Assembly (NCBI GenBank): GCA_963082975.1
Contig: OY720350.1
Span: forward strand, 44,470,734-44,534,733
DNA: 64,000 bases
Direction: 5' to 3'
Source of the DNA: Labia minor
Taxonomy: Eukaryota > Arthropoda > Insecta > Dermaptera > Spongiphoridae
This document shows positions 50,301-61,592 of the stretch, one piece after another (the first letter of the stretch is position 1; each line of letters opens with the position of its first letter). The position numbers and the translations under genes are program-made. The notes beneath the pieces were generated by a model that was not told the origin of the DNA, made no database searches, and saw only the letters and a list, made by a program, of their open reading frames with translations.

Positions 50301-53300
50301 AAACGGTCTGAGCTAGAATGATGAAATTTGGTACATGGGCATTATTCAAAATTCATAGTTTTCTATCAACTTTTGAGAAATGTAGCTCAACCGGAAGAGG
50401 GTCATTACCTACAACGTTTTGATTTTTTTTCCTCTAAAGTGCCCGTAAAAATAAAGATATATGTTTGATAATTTTTCACATGATTAAAAATTGTATAAAA
50501 CTGCTATATGTAGAATTTTAGCTTGATTGAATCGCTGAAAGTACCTGAATTAATTTTTTAACACTGCAAATCTCACGCCCCAACACGTGACGTGGTGCTA
50601 TCAACAAAGAGCCAAATATGCGCTGGTTTAATAAATATTATTTATTAATTTTAATTTATAATTTATAATTAATTAAATTTAATTTAAATATAATATATTA
50701 TGTTATTTAATCCAATAGTCGAGTGGAGACACTCCAGCTAATTTTTATTTGTCTTATAAATTTCTTAATAGAATATGATTAGTATATTCTGGTTGAAAAA
50801 ATTAAAAATAAATCATATATTAAATTAAATAATTTTTTTTTTTTAAAAAATCAATCTTTACCGTAGTATTTTTTAATTATTTTGTATTAATTTCGGTTAA
50901 TACTTAATAAATAAATAATTAAAACTTTGGCCTCGCTTTTTATGATTTCTTTTCTCAGAATTTAATTTATTGAAAAATCTCCAATTCAATTGGTTGCCTT
51001 GTTGGCATTTTAAGAAATTCAAAGAAAAAATAATAGGGAAATCAATTCAAGGACAATTATGAAATACTTTCTTTCAATAAAATCGCATTGAAGGTTCGAA
51101 ATCCGATTAACGGATTCCTACCAATTGATAAATTATTCAATAAAATAACAAAAATAAATAAGAATGGAGTAGGAAGAATACAATCTCACTCATACATTCT
51201 TATTCAAAAGAGACGACTATTCTATAGTACAGTGGGATATTTTTATTGTATAATATAATTTCGAATTTATATGCTCAAGACAAGAACTACGATGTCTGAG
51301 ACTTGAAACAACGATTTCAAGTGGTGAATGAGAATCATGTGTCGGCAATTTTATTCTTTGTGAGATAAGATCAACTAACATTAATAATCCATTTATAACT
51401 AAAAGCGAATTTGTAATTAATAAAAAAGTAATATTAACTCATATATTGTCAAATTATTTAATTAAAAAAAAAACACCAACTATCAATTCAATTAAACTTC
51501 AATTAAATATGTATACAATTTGTATACAAAGTTGGGTAATTAATAATTACTCATTTAATTTAAAATTAAACGTTGTACTTTTTTTTTATTTAACAAATAA
51601 TTATTATTAAATTTTCTTTAAAAAAAAAAATAAATAAAATTATTATGAAATTTCAGGTTATTCAAGTATGTTTGAATTTTAATTATATATATTATATATA
51701 TATATATATTACATATATATTTTTACTATCGCGCCAGAGATATTATTTCGATGATGAGATTTTGATGTTTTTATACGTTTTGAAGGTTCCTGAATCATTT
51801 TCACTAAGGTTGAGAAAAATGTCTGTGTGTGTGTGTATGTATGTAACCAAGATTACGCAAAAACGGTTTGAGCTAGATTGATGAAATTTGATACACGGGC
51901 ATTATTCAAAATTCATAGATTTCTATCAACTTTTGAAAAATGTAGCTCAACCGGAAGAGGGTCATTACCTACAACGTTTTGATTTTTTTTCTTCTAAAAT
52001 GACCGTAAAAATAAAGATATATGTTTGATAATTTTTCACATGATTAATAATTGTATAAAACTGCTATATATAGAATTTCAGCTTGATTGAATCGCTGATA
52101 GTACCAGAATTAATTTTTTAATACTGCAAATATCACGCGCCAACACGTGACGTGGTGCCATCAACAAAGAGCCAAACATGCTCTGGTTTAATAAATATTA
52201 TTTATTATTTTTAATTTATAATTTAATTAATTTAATTTAATTTAAATCAATATATGTTATTTAATCCAATTCAAATTTGCGAGATAGTCGAGTGGAGACA
52301 CTCCAGATTTTTTAATAGATATTTTTTTTTTAGAATTTTAATCTCTTAAATATATTATAACAAAATATGTTAATACAAGAAACAAATATTTCAGAACAAA
52401 AATCTGTTTTTCGAATTTAGATAATATTAAAGAGTAAAAGTACTTTACTTATTTTTTTTATAATTTAATTAATTGAAAGAGAACTACAGATTGATAGCCT
52501 CGTAGTTATAGTCGTGGATCGTGGGCTGTGAAATTTGCTGACGGGAGATCGAACCTCGCCAAGTTCATGTAATTTATAGAAACAATATTGCATAAAATAT
52601 AAATCATAAAACATGCTATACTTATATAATTTGTAAAATGGATAAGACTCATAGCCAAAAAAAAAACATAATTGAATTAAATATTGCATAAATAGATAAG
52701 TATTTATTTATCAATTATTATTATAAATTATTTAAAATTTATTACATATTTATTAATTTATTTTAAAAAGTTTTTTTTTTCGTGATTCGTAATATTTGAG
52801 CCATTACTCTTTTTGTTCATGTATTATAATGTTAGACTCGGAAATTCCAAATATAATTATTATTTAATAACTGATGAATGAAAAAAAATAATCGATTTAT
52901 TTTACTTTTTTGTTTTTATTCAAGTTGAATATCTTTTTTAGAGCTTAAAAATGAACCGATCAATTGATTTAGTTACGCGTTTAACGGTTTCTTAAAGCGA
53001 AAGTTTATGAGACTTTCTCCAAGGTGGTTGGGATGCCTTCCTCCTAAATGTGTGTATGTGTGTGTATATATGTTTGAAATGTCATTAGCTAGCCTGTTAC
53101 GTTACGATATATATTTAACATTCAACCTATGACATAATCAAACAGGTCTCGAGTAGCAGAGTACAGTTAACAGAAACGACACAAAAACACGATATACAAA
53201 CTCGAAAAAAGCTAAATCAATTGGTTAGGCTAAAATTTTAGTTAAAAACATTTTATTATTAAAATTAATTAATGATTAAATGTATAATAATCAAATATTA

Positions 53301-55474
53301 ATTAACTTTATCAATCCTTGATAAACATTATATATGTTTTTTTAGTACTTTCTAATCAAATTATTTATATAAAATTAAAATTAATAATAATAATCTTATA
53401 TAAAAAAATAAAATGAAATTTGAATATGCATATTTATAAAATTATAAATCTATTAGTATAATTCAATTTTTTATTATAAAGATTATTATACCTAGATATA
53501 ATTCTTTTGTTATTTTTAATACAAATTAATTTTTTCTTGGTTCTTGGTATAGAAAATACAATTACTTTACTTTAATTATATGAGAACTCTATTTAAGAAG
53601 AAATAAAGTTTAAATCTGAATTTGGAAGCATTATAGATTTCACTATTATAAAAGAATAGTTATTAATAATAATATTATATCAAAAGATATATATTTATTT
53701 TATTTGTAAGTTAATGTAAAACGTATTTTTTTTAATCATTTGAAAAACTAATTACACAATTATAGGTAATTAATAATATAATGAGTTTTAATTAGTTTAA
53801 AGTATATGTGTCTTTTAAATTTTAGTTATATTATTTAATATTTAACACACTATGAGCGGGGCGGGTATTTGTACCCGTTGCGGGGACTGCCACTTATAAG
53901 CGGGCGGGTATTTATACGAGGGATATATATTAGTTATCGTTTAAAATAAGTAATTTTAAGTGACACAAGGGAAAATATATATTATATAAATGGCAACGGG
54001 TATAAATACCCGCCCCGCTTATAAGTGGCAGTCCCCGCAACGGGTACAAATACCCGCCCCGCTCATAGTGTGTTAATATTATTTAATAGTTTATGTTGAT
54101 TTTTTTTAAAAATATTTAAAATAAAGTCAAAGGGGAGGTTTTCTTTTTGAAAATAAATTAGGTTTATTTTCTGGTTGTATAGATGTATATAGATGATCAA
54201 AATTCAAGCACATTTAATATAATTTATTCTTTTAAAACTGAGAAAAAATATTTTTTTTCTTTTTCTAGTGATGATTTTGATAATAATTAACAAAACTTAA
54301 GGTAAATCAAGAAAAGATTTTATTTGTTATAATAGATAAAGAATAATCTTTTCGAAAGTTTTTTTCGAAAATAAAAAAAAATGGCAGCTCGATTTTATGG
54401 ATATACAGAATTCAAATTCTATTATAATAATTATTAAATATTAAAATTAGTGGAAATTTCATTTTAATTATTTTCCTAAACTTTTTAAATTTAATTTTAT
54501 AAAATAACTAACATTTCATTATTTTCAGAATAATTTGATTTGAGAAAAGTGTTTTATAAATATTAAATTGAATTAAACTAATTAAGAATGAAATTAAGAA
54601 TTTTAGTTAGTAAGTATAACTACAGACACATCAAATCTGTTGGTTTGGAATCAATCGCCAATTTGTTTAAATCACTCTTTTGATTCCATTGTAAAAAATA
54701 TAAATACAATCCTTTCTTTTGTTAATTTTTAAATTCATTTTAAAAATTAACTACAAATTTAATAAAATCAATTTTCCGAAACAAAAACAATTAACTAATT
54801 TTTCCCATATTAAAAATTAATTAGAATAATTTCAAATATTTAATACCTATAGATAATCTGAAGATTGGTCCAGATGGACCAAATTTTAATATAATAAATC
54901 ACAATACAATTGAATTTTTAGATATTTGGTATTTTCAAAAAACAATTTTCGATTCTATTAATTTTTTATTTACATATTTTGAAACTTGAAATTTGAAATT
55001 AAAATTTTGAAACTTGAAAATAAATTTGCTAATAAAATATAAATAAAAATAAAATAATAAAATAAAAAAAAAAATAAATAAATAAATAATATTGTCTATA
55101 TAATTAGTAATTGAAGTATTTATTTATTTATTTATTTGACTATTTTATAAAACCGTTTTTTTTAAATATTATAAATATTATTAATTGAGCAATAATATTT
55201 TGGATTTTAACATTATTATATATTTATTATTATATATATTTTTCATTTATAATATTTTTTAATATATCTACTAATATTTGAATTTGAATTTGTCTAAAAA
55301 ATATATAATTAAATAATATATTAAATTATTTCGAACACAATAATAACAATGATATATTAAGTAATATTATATTTGATTTGTTTTTGTTTTTTTCCAAAAT
55401 TTGGGATACTAAATAAACGTACCGGAAAGTCCAGTGCAGACTAGGAGGGGCAAGAGAGCAATAAGAGTCGTCAT
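41300..55474 (-). CDS. obst-A: Obstructor-A, chitin-binding cuticle organiser, complete (245 aa)
   Basis: Five exons: 55474-55423, 49241-49038, 47163-46960, 46879-46666 and 41363-41300; introns phase 1, 1, 1, 2 with GT-AG ends. Signal peptide at residues 1-17 (MTTLIALLPLLVCTGLS), then three chitin-binding domains at about 26-79, 94-149 and 162-225, and a tail with EDWFKD followed by Lys/Pro repeats. Distinctive obstructor-A strings are present: CPDGLVFDP, CDQPHNVECGDRLEL, NGFFAHPDP, CNIFYNCIEGDATEM, GLHFDEY and CVWPDTA. The fly protein is about 237 residues, so the length fits. In flies Obst-A is secreted, binds chitin and serves as a scaffold that recruits chitin-modifying and protective proteins during cuticle and tracheal maturation. 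The terminal exon lies 5.3 kb beyond exon 4 but completes the sixth cysteine and the conserved EDW motif. Confidence 0.95.
43196..43869 (-). repeat. GACCTG-TGGC-CAGGTC repeat family, copy 4
   Basis: Inverted relative to the other three. It has the longest GTCC/GTCT microsatellite (43320-43380) beside CCTGAACGGCTCAACCGATT, and the terminal hairpin GACCTGGCCACAGGTC at 43850-43865. Confidence 0.7.
44395..45322 (-). mobile_element. mariner element, internally deleted and frameshifted
   Basis: Inverted ends GGTTGGGGAAAAAGAAATCC and complement, flanked by TA at 44393 and 45323; 928 bp against about 1.3 kb for an intact mariner. On the minus strand, ATG at 45141 begins a transposase with both helix-turn-helix regions (FFDKGENASQAAENVN..., FRSGIFDVKDAPRTGRP). 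A one-base insertion near 44808 shifts the frame just before WVPHQLT. The first catalytic Asp is kept (VTGDEKW). After about YDNIMRKRSW the frame jumps to the C-terminal part (FYERGIMKLPLKWQQIIEQNG), so the region with the second and third catalytic Asp is deleted. Not active on its own; the intact ends could still be mobilised. Confidence 0.85.
45338..45400 (+). repeat. Solo piggyBac-like end
   Basis: TTAACCCTTTGCACTCGTAT followed by GTCCCCGTACAGGGG looks like a piggyBac-type terminal repeat at a TTAA site. No matching opposite end was found downstream. Lies 16 bases outside the mariner copy. Confidence 0.35.
46666..46879 (-). CDS. obst-A: obst-A exon 4: chitin-binding domain 3
   Basis: Acceptor TTTTGCAG before 46879; donor TG|GTTAGT after 46666. 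A long gap (23 residues) separates cysteines 1 and 2, then CQRFYVCLNG, GCTDGQVYND and CDAPENVQG. It ends inside the codon of cysteine 225. Confidence 0.93.
46960..47163 (-). CDS. obst-A: obst-A exon 3: chitin-binding domain 2
   Basis: Acceptor ATTGCAG before 47163; donor T|GTAAAA after 46960. C94-x14-C109-x5-C115-x9-C125-x12-C138-x10-C149. This is the most diagnostic obstructor-A exon (CNIFYNCIEGDA, HFDEY, VWPDTA). Confidence 0.94.
47328..48093. mobile_element. hAT-type MITE, 766 bp, with perfect 8-bp target duplication
   Basis: Ends CAGTGGCGTACCTAG and CTAGGTATGCCACTG, flanked by CTCTTATA at 47320-47327 and 48094-48101. A longer member of the 30696-30879 subfamily, sharing GCCGC... and GGTGCGGACCGCACC near the ends. 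Lies in obst-A intron 2, about 165 bases before exon 3. Confidence 0.88.
48102..49037 (-). other. obst-A intron 2 DNA, AT-rich
   Basis: No repeat or coding signal recognised. Confidence 0.4.
49038..49241 (-). CDS. obst-A: obst-A exon 2: chitin-binding domain 1
   Basis: Acceptor TTTTAG before 49241, donor C|GTAAGG after 49038, phase 1 both sides. C26-x12-C39-x5-C45-x9-C55-x15-C71-x7-C79, with CDKYYVCDGG and GLVFDP. Confidence 0.93.
49345..49490 (+). repeat. CTATGATCAGTAGAACGGGTC repeat, copy 2
   Basis: Shares with 36283-36430 the order TTTTGTAC(A/G)TCCTA(C/T)GCAAGG, TATGATCAGTAGAACGGGTC, GGAGGCGCTACTTTTTATCA. Same orientation as copy 1. Confidence 0.5.
50177..50737 (-). repeat. CTGGAGTGTCTCC repeat family, copy E
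   Basis: Short subtype, inverted; ends GTCGAGTGGAGACACTCCAG. In obst-A intron 1. Confidence 0.7.
51721..52306 (-). repeat. CTGGAGTGTCTCC repeat family, copy F
   Basis: Long subtype, inverted, about 1 kb from copy E and in the same orientation. The frame that opens across its microsatellite is also open in part of copy A, but stops differ between copies, so it is not coding. Confidence 0.7.
52485..52575 (+). repeat. tRNA-like fragment (SINE-like)
   Basis: GGGAGATCGAACCTCGCCAAGTTCA matches the B box and flank of the minus-strand fragment at 33780-33840, which makes a dispersed family likely. No full cloverleaf. Confidence 0.35.
53846..54072. mobile_element. TTAA-flanked MITE with ~75-bp terminal inverted repeats (piggyBac-type)
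   Basis: TTAA at 53842-53845 and 54073-54076. The ends start CACACTATGAGCGGGGCGGG, and the first 61 bases are perfectly inverted, continuing with one small indel to about 75. The element is strikingly GC-rich at both arms (GGGTATTTGTACCCG mini-palindromes) and AT-rich in the middle. No coding capacity. Confidence 0.8.
54077..55422 (-). other. obst-A intron 1 DNA near exon 1
   Basis: AT-rich, with AAATAAATAAATA and TTTATTTATTTA microsatellites facing each other (55070-55135). Nothing else recognised. Confidence 0.4.
55423..55474 (-). CDS. obst-A: obst-A exon 1: signal peptide
   Basis: ATG at 55474-55472, 17 codons with a Leu-rich core, then G|GTACGT donor in phase 1. An initiator-like TCAGTT lies about 26 bases upstream, so the 5' untranslated region would be very short. 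Confidence 0.88.
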
Positions 55475-55496
55475 TGCGAACGGCCGGTATGCAGAG

Positions 55497-55533
55497 AACT
55501 GAACTCTGATGAAGGTTTGGCTCCTCTCTTTAA
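55497..55533 (-). promoter_or_regulatory. obst-A: obst-A core promoter: TATA-like box and initiator
   Basis: On the minus strand a CTTAAAG TATA-like box (55533-55528) lies about 30 bases before TCAGTT (55502-55497), an arthropod initiator consensus. The spacing is right for a TATA/Inr promoter, and the ATG follows about 26 bases later. Confidence 0.5.
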
Positions 55534-55934
55534 GAATTGCACTTTCACTCGCAGTCTGCACTCCAAACCAACTTGAATACTTTCCTGTCCTTGTCCTTTC
55601 TCTCTCTCTCTCTCTTTCTCCATCCCTCTTTCACTCACACTCATCATGTCTTTAGCATTTTTATTTTTTTATTATTTTTTTTTTTTTTCAATTTTATTAT
55701 TTATTATTTTTTTCTTTAATATTCTCATAAAATCCCACGCACTATGGATTTTATTTTCATAGCATTGAAGCATATCGATTGTTATGTTGATCCAGAATAA
55801 AAATATTTAGGTATTCGAAATGAATCAATGATTTTAATAATTTTTTTTTTTTTTAATTTTCTATTTTTGTCAATTAAAATTATTTTAATAAATTTAATTG
55901 GATTTATTTTTAGGAAAATAAATATTGTTATATA

Positions 55935-56420
55935 CGAGGGTTGGCTGAAAAGTTTCCGACCTGACCAAGAAAAACGATGTTTTTCAATTTTTTGTTTGTT
56001 TTATTTTTCAAAATTCAAGATAGCTGAGACCTCTGTACGATATCAGCTGAACGTGTGCGAAATATTTTGCAAAACCATTTGAATATGGAAAGCTGTGTGC
56101 AATGTGGATGCCGCATTTCCTAACGTTAGACCAAAAATTGCTTCGAAAAACCATTTCTAACGACAATTTGGCGCTGTAGACGTAGAAACGAATTTTTGCG
56201 TCGATTCATAACTGTTGATGAGACTTAAATTAAATTAAATCAAATTTTATTAATTAATTAAATAATTTTTTTAATTAATTAAATTAATTAAATTGATTTG
56301 AACACAATTATGAGAAATGTATCAGTGTTGATGGAGATTATGTTGAAAAATATAGCAAAAAAAAAAATTTAAAAGCATCGTTTTTCTTGGTAAGGTCGGT
56401 AAATTTTTAGACCACCCTCG
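55935..56420 (+). mobile_element. mariner-derived MITE, copy 2
   Basis: CGAGGGTTGGCTGAAAAG to CCACCCTCG with TA on both sides. Same internal remnants as copy 1. Lies about 460 bases upstream of the obst-A ATG. Confidence 0.78.
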
Positions 56421-57353
56421 TAAACTTAATTTTTAAATATTTTCGTTAGAGGGATGAATATGATTTTTATTTGATTCACACACACACAGACACACATACA
56501 ATTTATTTACACTTTATTATTATTATTATTTAAATAAAATTAAATATAGATAATCATTTAATAAAATTATTACATTTATTGTAATAAATATTTTGTTGCA
56601 TAATAGCAATTACAAATCAATGAATAATTCGAAAAATTTAAAAATAATAAATAAATAATTTTTATAAATTTATTTTCAATTAATCCATAACTTCATTATT
56701 TGAAATAATATTAATTTAAATAATTTCTAATTATTTTATGCGTCCTAACAACATCCACTAGAAATTATACTATATTATTATGAATATATTATGAATTTAT
56801 TCAGCTATTAAGAAGTAATTTCAAAAATAGTTCATAATTTTTGTTTAATTAATCAATTAAAATTAATGATTTTGTATATTATTAATTTGTTTAATTACTA
56901 TTGAATTGCATTTAATTATATTTAATTAAATTAATAAATAATATAAGAAGATTTTAATTTCAATTACTTAACCTTTAATTTAGATATTTTAATTCATTCT
57001 ATAATTTGGTTTAATATAATAATTATTTCTCTCTATTCAACCAATCATATCAAATTTTAACTTTAAATTATGTTTTAACAAAAATCAAAAGTGATTAAGT
57101 CATTTTATTTGTAACGATTTGAATATTAATCTTCTCAAAGTATTTTGTTCCAAATAATTTTTTTTTTAATAAAATGAATATTATTTGAACTATATGGTTT
57201 TTATATGGTACTCATAAAAAATAATTTTTCTTGGAATCTCCGAATAACATCTGTTTCCAGACTATTTTGTCTTATAAATATGCTTTTCCTTTCGCTTTTA
57301 GTTCAGTTTTGGTTCGCCTAACACCTAATTAACAACCCTCGTGATTTTTTGAA

Positions 57354-58327
57354 ATGTCCGTTGACAAAGTGCATTTACGACACTGTTTGCTTTACGAATT
57401 TCGTAATGGGAATAATGCAAACAATGCCACAAAAAACATTTGCGCCATATACGGAGAAGGTGTTAAAGTTCGACAAGCTCAGAGATGGTTTACAACATTC
57501 CGATCGGGAGATTTTTCATTGTCCAATAAACCAAGAACATGACGCCCTTTGAAGACTGATGACGATGTTTTAAAGGCAATAATTGAAGCTGATCCACATT
57601 TAACCACTAGGGAAATAGCATTGAAGATGGATATTAATCAATCAACTGTGGTAGATCATCTGCATCGCCTAGGAATGGTTTCTTGGTACGACGTTTGAAC
57701 CCCTCACCAAATGTCGGCTTCAAATTTAATGACTCGTATCGAAGCATGAGTTTCTTTAAGCGCCCGGCAAAAACATGAACCTTTTTTGCACAGATTGGTA
57801 ACTGGAGATGAAAAGTGGATCGTGTACGATAATGTGACGAGAAAACGACATTGGAGGATGCATGGAGAAACCCCATTATCATAAACGAAAGCCAATATTC
57901 ATCAATAAAAAGTGATGCTCTGCATATGGTGGGATTGCAAAGGAATTGTTTATTATGAACTTTTGAAACGGAACGAAACCGTTACAACCGAGTGCTATTG
58001 TCAACAATTGACGAAACTTGACGCTGGAATTAAAAAAAAGGCCTGCTTTGGTCAACAGAAGAGGGGTAATTTTTCATCACCACAACGCGCGACCACACAC
58101 CGCAATGACGACACAGCACAAATTGAGGGACTTAAATTGGGAGGTTTTGAAGCACCCTCCATATTCTCCGGATATTGCTCCTTCCGATTTTCATCTTTTC
58201 AGGTCGTTACAAAATTATTAAAAAAAAAAATGAAAACGCCCTTGATTCGTATTTTTCTTCTAAACCAGAGGATATTTATTTTAGAGGCATTAATATGTTA
58301 GTAGAGAGATGGGAGAAAGTATTTTAA
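57354..58327 (+). pseudogene. Decayed mariner transposase
   Basis: Starts ATGTCCGTTGACAAAG (MSVDKVHLRHCLLYEF) and follows the full length of a mariner transposase: helix-turn-helix regions (TTREIALKMDINQSTV), TPHQMS for WVPHELT, VTGDEKW with the first Asp at 57807, KVMLCIWWD, FHHHNARPH, PPYSPDIAPSDFH and a C-terminal INMLVERWEKVF. In-frame stops (for example after NKPRT, near TPHQM and after ETPLS) and a frameshift near 58050 break it. The second catalytic Asp is replaced by His (codon 58081-58083); the third is kept at 58186. No terminal repeats could be paired. Confidence 0.88.
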
Positions 58328-58429
58328 ATGGTGGAAACAATATAATTGAATGAATAAATGAAAAAATTTAAAAAACAGGTTTTTTATTTCATACCAAAAA
58401 CGTCATAATTTATCCATCAACTCAATTTA

Positions 58430-61120
58430 TATATATATATATATATTCATATGTTTATATATACTATAATATATATATTTATAAATATTTTAAATTCAAA
58501 TTACTTTCCACCCTTATTTTCGACAAGAAGTTATGCTCAGCAAAATAAATTTCTTGGAATTTCGATCCAGGGTCAAGTTAAATGTGATCAATTCTTGGAA
58601 ATAAATCGATGATCTTATGTTATAAAAATGTCGCCGTTTTATTTGTTTTTTTTTATACTTAAAAATTCATTTAAGACAAACAACAATCTTTTTGAAGTTG
58701 GTACTATTGAAACTTTCATCAGAAAATTCAGGTGCACCTAAAATTATTTCGTTACTAAAAGTAGGTACATGTACTCCTGAAGGAGAACCGCTGTTCTAAT
58801 CAATTTATTTTCTACTATATCTTCGTTTGATTCAGTTTAAATGTCCCATTTTAACCTTGAATTTATAATAATTCAAATAAATATTTCTTCATATTGTAAT
58901 CTTCTCCAACATTATTATTATTATTCCTTGTGGAATTCTCAAAACTATATAATTATATTCTCATCTTTTGAAACCATCTTTCAAATCCAAATTAAGTATA
59001 AAAATAATTGAAAAATACTTCTTTTACTAATTTTGTGTAGTATATTCACTTTCCTTTATAATTCTATTAACATTATAATATAAATAAAGTAATATTTAAA
59101 TCATTTACGCAACCATCTAGACCGGAGATAGTTAATATTGTCTCTAACACCCAAAGGGAGACTTTTAAATTCTCACGTTGGTCAATAGAAGATTCAAAAT
59201 TAATTATTTAATTAATAAATAATAAAAAAATATTTATAATTTCTACATTCAATAAAATAAATAAATTATTAATATTGCAATTTAAGTTATTCATAAAGAT
59301 GAAGATCAAAAAGATTGGTAATTTAAAAATTTTAATAATATGATATAAAAGTGGGTGATAAATATACAAAAATTGATTACCACTAAACTAGCTATTTCGT
59401 GTTTTGGTAATAATTTATTTAATTTAAAATTTTTAAATTAAAATTATTATCGTAAATAATTTTTTAATGCTTTCTGAATTCACTGATGAATCAAAAAATC
59501 TATGAAGCACAACTTTTTATTTATAATTAACGTAATAATTAAAAAAATTAACTTTCTCTATTATTCAATTAAATAAGTTTATTCTATAAAAATTTTAAAA
59601 TTAAATTATACAAAAATATTAATTTGTATTATTATTAACTATATTTATTGATTCTCACTTAATCAGATAGAAAACAAATTGAATTTAAATGTATAATTAA
59701 AATTCAACATTTTAAGTCTACATTTAATATATTACATTTTTATAATGCATATTAATAATAATAAATATATTATAATATTAAAATTCATTATTCTACCTAT
59801 AAGAAGAACAAAATTATGTCTCATATTATTTTAAAATAAATTCTATACTATAAGTTATACTATTTATATAGCATACACATTCCAATTATATAATAATATA
59901 ACCTATATTCATAAATTATTTTTTGTTAATTTTTTAAAAATATTATTTAATTGTAATATTGCAATTTTTCATAAATTACTTTTTTAATTATTTGAAAAAT
60001 AATGATTTCAATTATATTTCTTTATTAATTAGTGAATTGAATGTGAATAATGGTTGTCTAACTTTTAGGCGTTTCCATCTCTAATCATTGGCCAAAAACA
60101 AAGTCGTTGACGCGTCACTTTCCAAGTGTGAAAGTTATGATTGGCATAACAATTTTAAACAACAGCAACCATAATAACAATCAAGACGAGAAAGTAGTCC
60201 AATTGATGGAATAACAAATTCTTTCTAATCACACAATTGAATAGTAATTTGAAATTTTCATTTATTACTATAAATATTCAAAATAGTACATACAATACCT
60301 AACTTACTTAGTTTATTCATTCATACAATAATCGAATTAAATTATCTAATATATTGCATCATACTTTTATAAAAATCAAAAAAAAAAAAATAAACTCGTA
60401 CAAAGTATTCAAAAATGATTATTAAATTAAATTTTATGTAGTTTCTCTTAAAAATTTTAACTAGTATCATTTAATTTATAAATTTTTTATAAAAAAGTAT
60501 GTTAAAACTAAATTTAACATTTTATAATATAAAAGAAGGACTGTATATATATATATATATTATGATGAGTTAAACTTCTTTAGATATGTTCAACGGAAAT
60601 CGTATTGTACAATATCTTCTTTTATTTTTGTATAAGACATTACTCTTTTAATTTATTCATTATCAGATCATCTAAGTATTAAGTAAATATCAACAATTAT
60701 TATTATAATTAGCGTTAAAAAATTGAAATTACCTAATTGCCAGGGTCCTCTGCCGATTTGACGATGTTAATTTGTGTGAATGTGCACACTCTCGCAAAAT
60801 GAACGATGAGTGTTCAAATTTAATAATTTATTGATTAATTTAATTGATTAATTTATTAATACAGAAAATTAAATAAAAATATAATGTTAAGGTGTAATGG
60901 GATAAAAATCTAGAATAAAAAAAAATCATTATTAATTTATTGAATTTTAACGCAGGGAAATAAAATTTACTTTAATTACAATTTTTTTTATAATTTAAAA
61001 ATAAAAATTATACTACCATGTAATTGCAAAAATTATTTGAATTGATGTAATAGTAATAGTTTTCAATGTTGTTTATTCATTTCTAAAAATTATTTTTTAG
61101 TTTATTACAATTTAATTGTT
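58430..61120. other. Upstream flank of obst-A, AT-rich
   Basis: Two unique, more complex patches, 60060-60210 and 60730-60810, stand out. The second could be a non-coding 5' exon or a regulatory block (TGCCAGGGTCCTCTGCCG). Otherwise AT-rich with (TA)n at 58430-58450 and 60544-60560. Confidence 0.35.
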
Positions 61121-61241
61121 TAATTTATAAAAGTTTTTGTTTGTAATTTTGGGCCTGTAGTGTTTGAGTATTTTGTATAATAGTATCCATAAGAGAAGCT
61201 TAAAACAGAATTGAATTTGAAAATAAGATTATAAGCGAGCA

Positions 61242-61393
61242 ATGGGAATAGAAGAAGCATACTCGGTTAGTATCAATATCTAATTTTTTTTTCTATTTTA
61301 ATGAAAGAATTAAGTAACTAAGAACTGATTTCTTTTTAGGGCACCACTCGAAGAATAGAATAAGTTGAATGGCAAATACTCTTCAGGATCTCG
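61242..61393 (+). CDS. Possible 5' exons of a plus-strand gene leaving the window
   Basis: A candidate exon ending 61265 (donor G|GTTAGT) and a second at 61340-61393 between TTTTTAG and GTAAGT. The second contains ATG at 61369 and reads MANTLQDL followed by G in phase 1. An alternative ATG at 61242 would read through both exons for only 15 residues (MGIEEAYSGTTRRIE, then stop), so it may be an upstream frame. No downstream coding exon was found before 64000, so this rests only on splice sites and a local rise in sequence complexity. Confidence 0.27.
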
Positions 61394-61592
61394 GTAAGTC
61401 ATCATCTCTCTAAGTTTATTTATGTAATACCAATTCATTAGCTTTATATGATACAATAGAATATACATTCATAAAATTTTCTAAATTACAAATATAGATT
61501 AATAATTTTGACATAATATAAAATCGTAGGGAATATATATATATACATATACATTTTAACTTTAATCTTATATATATATATAGATAGATATA

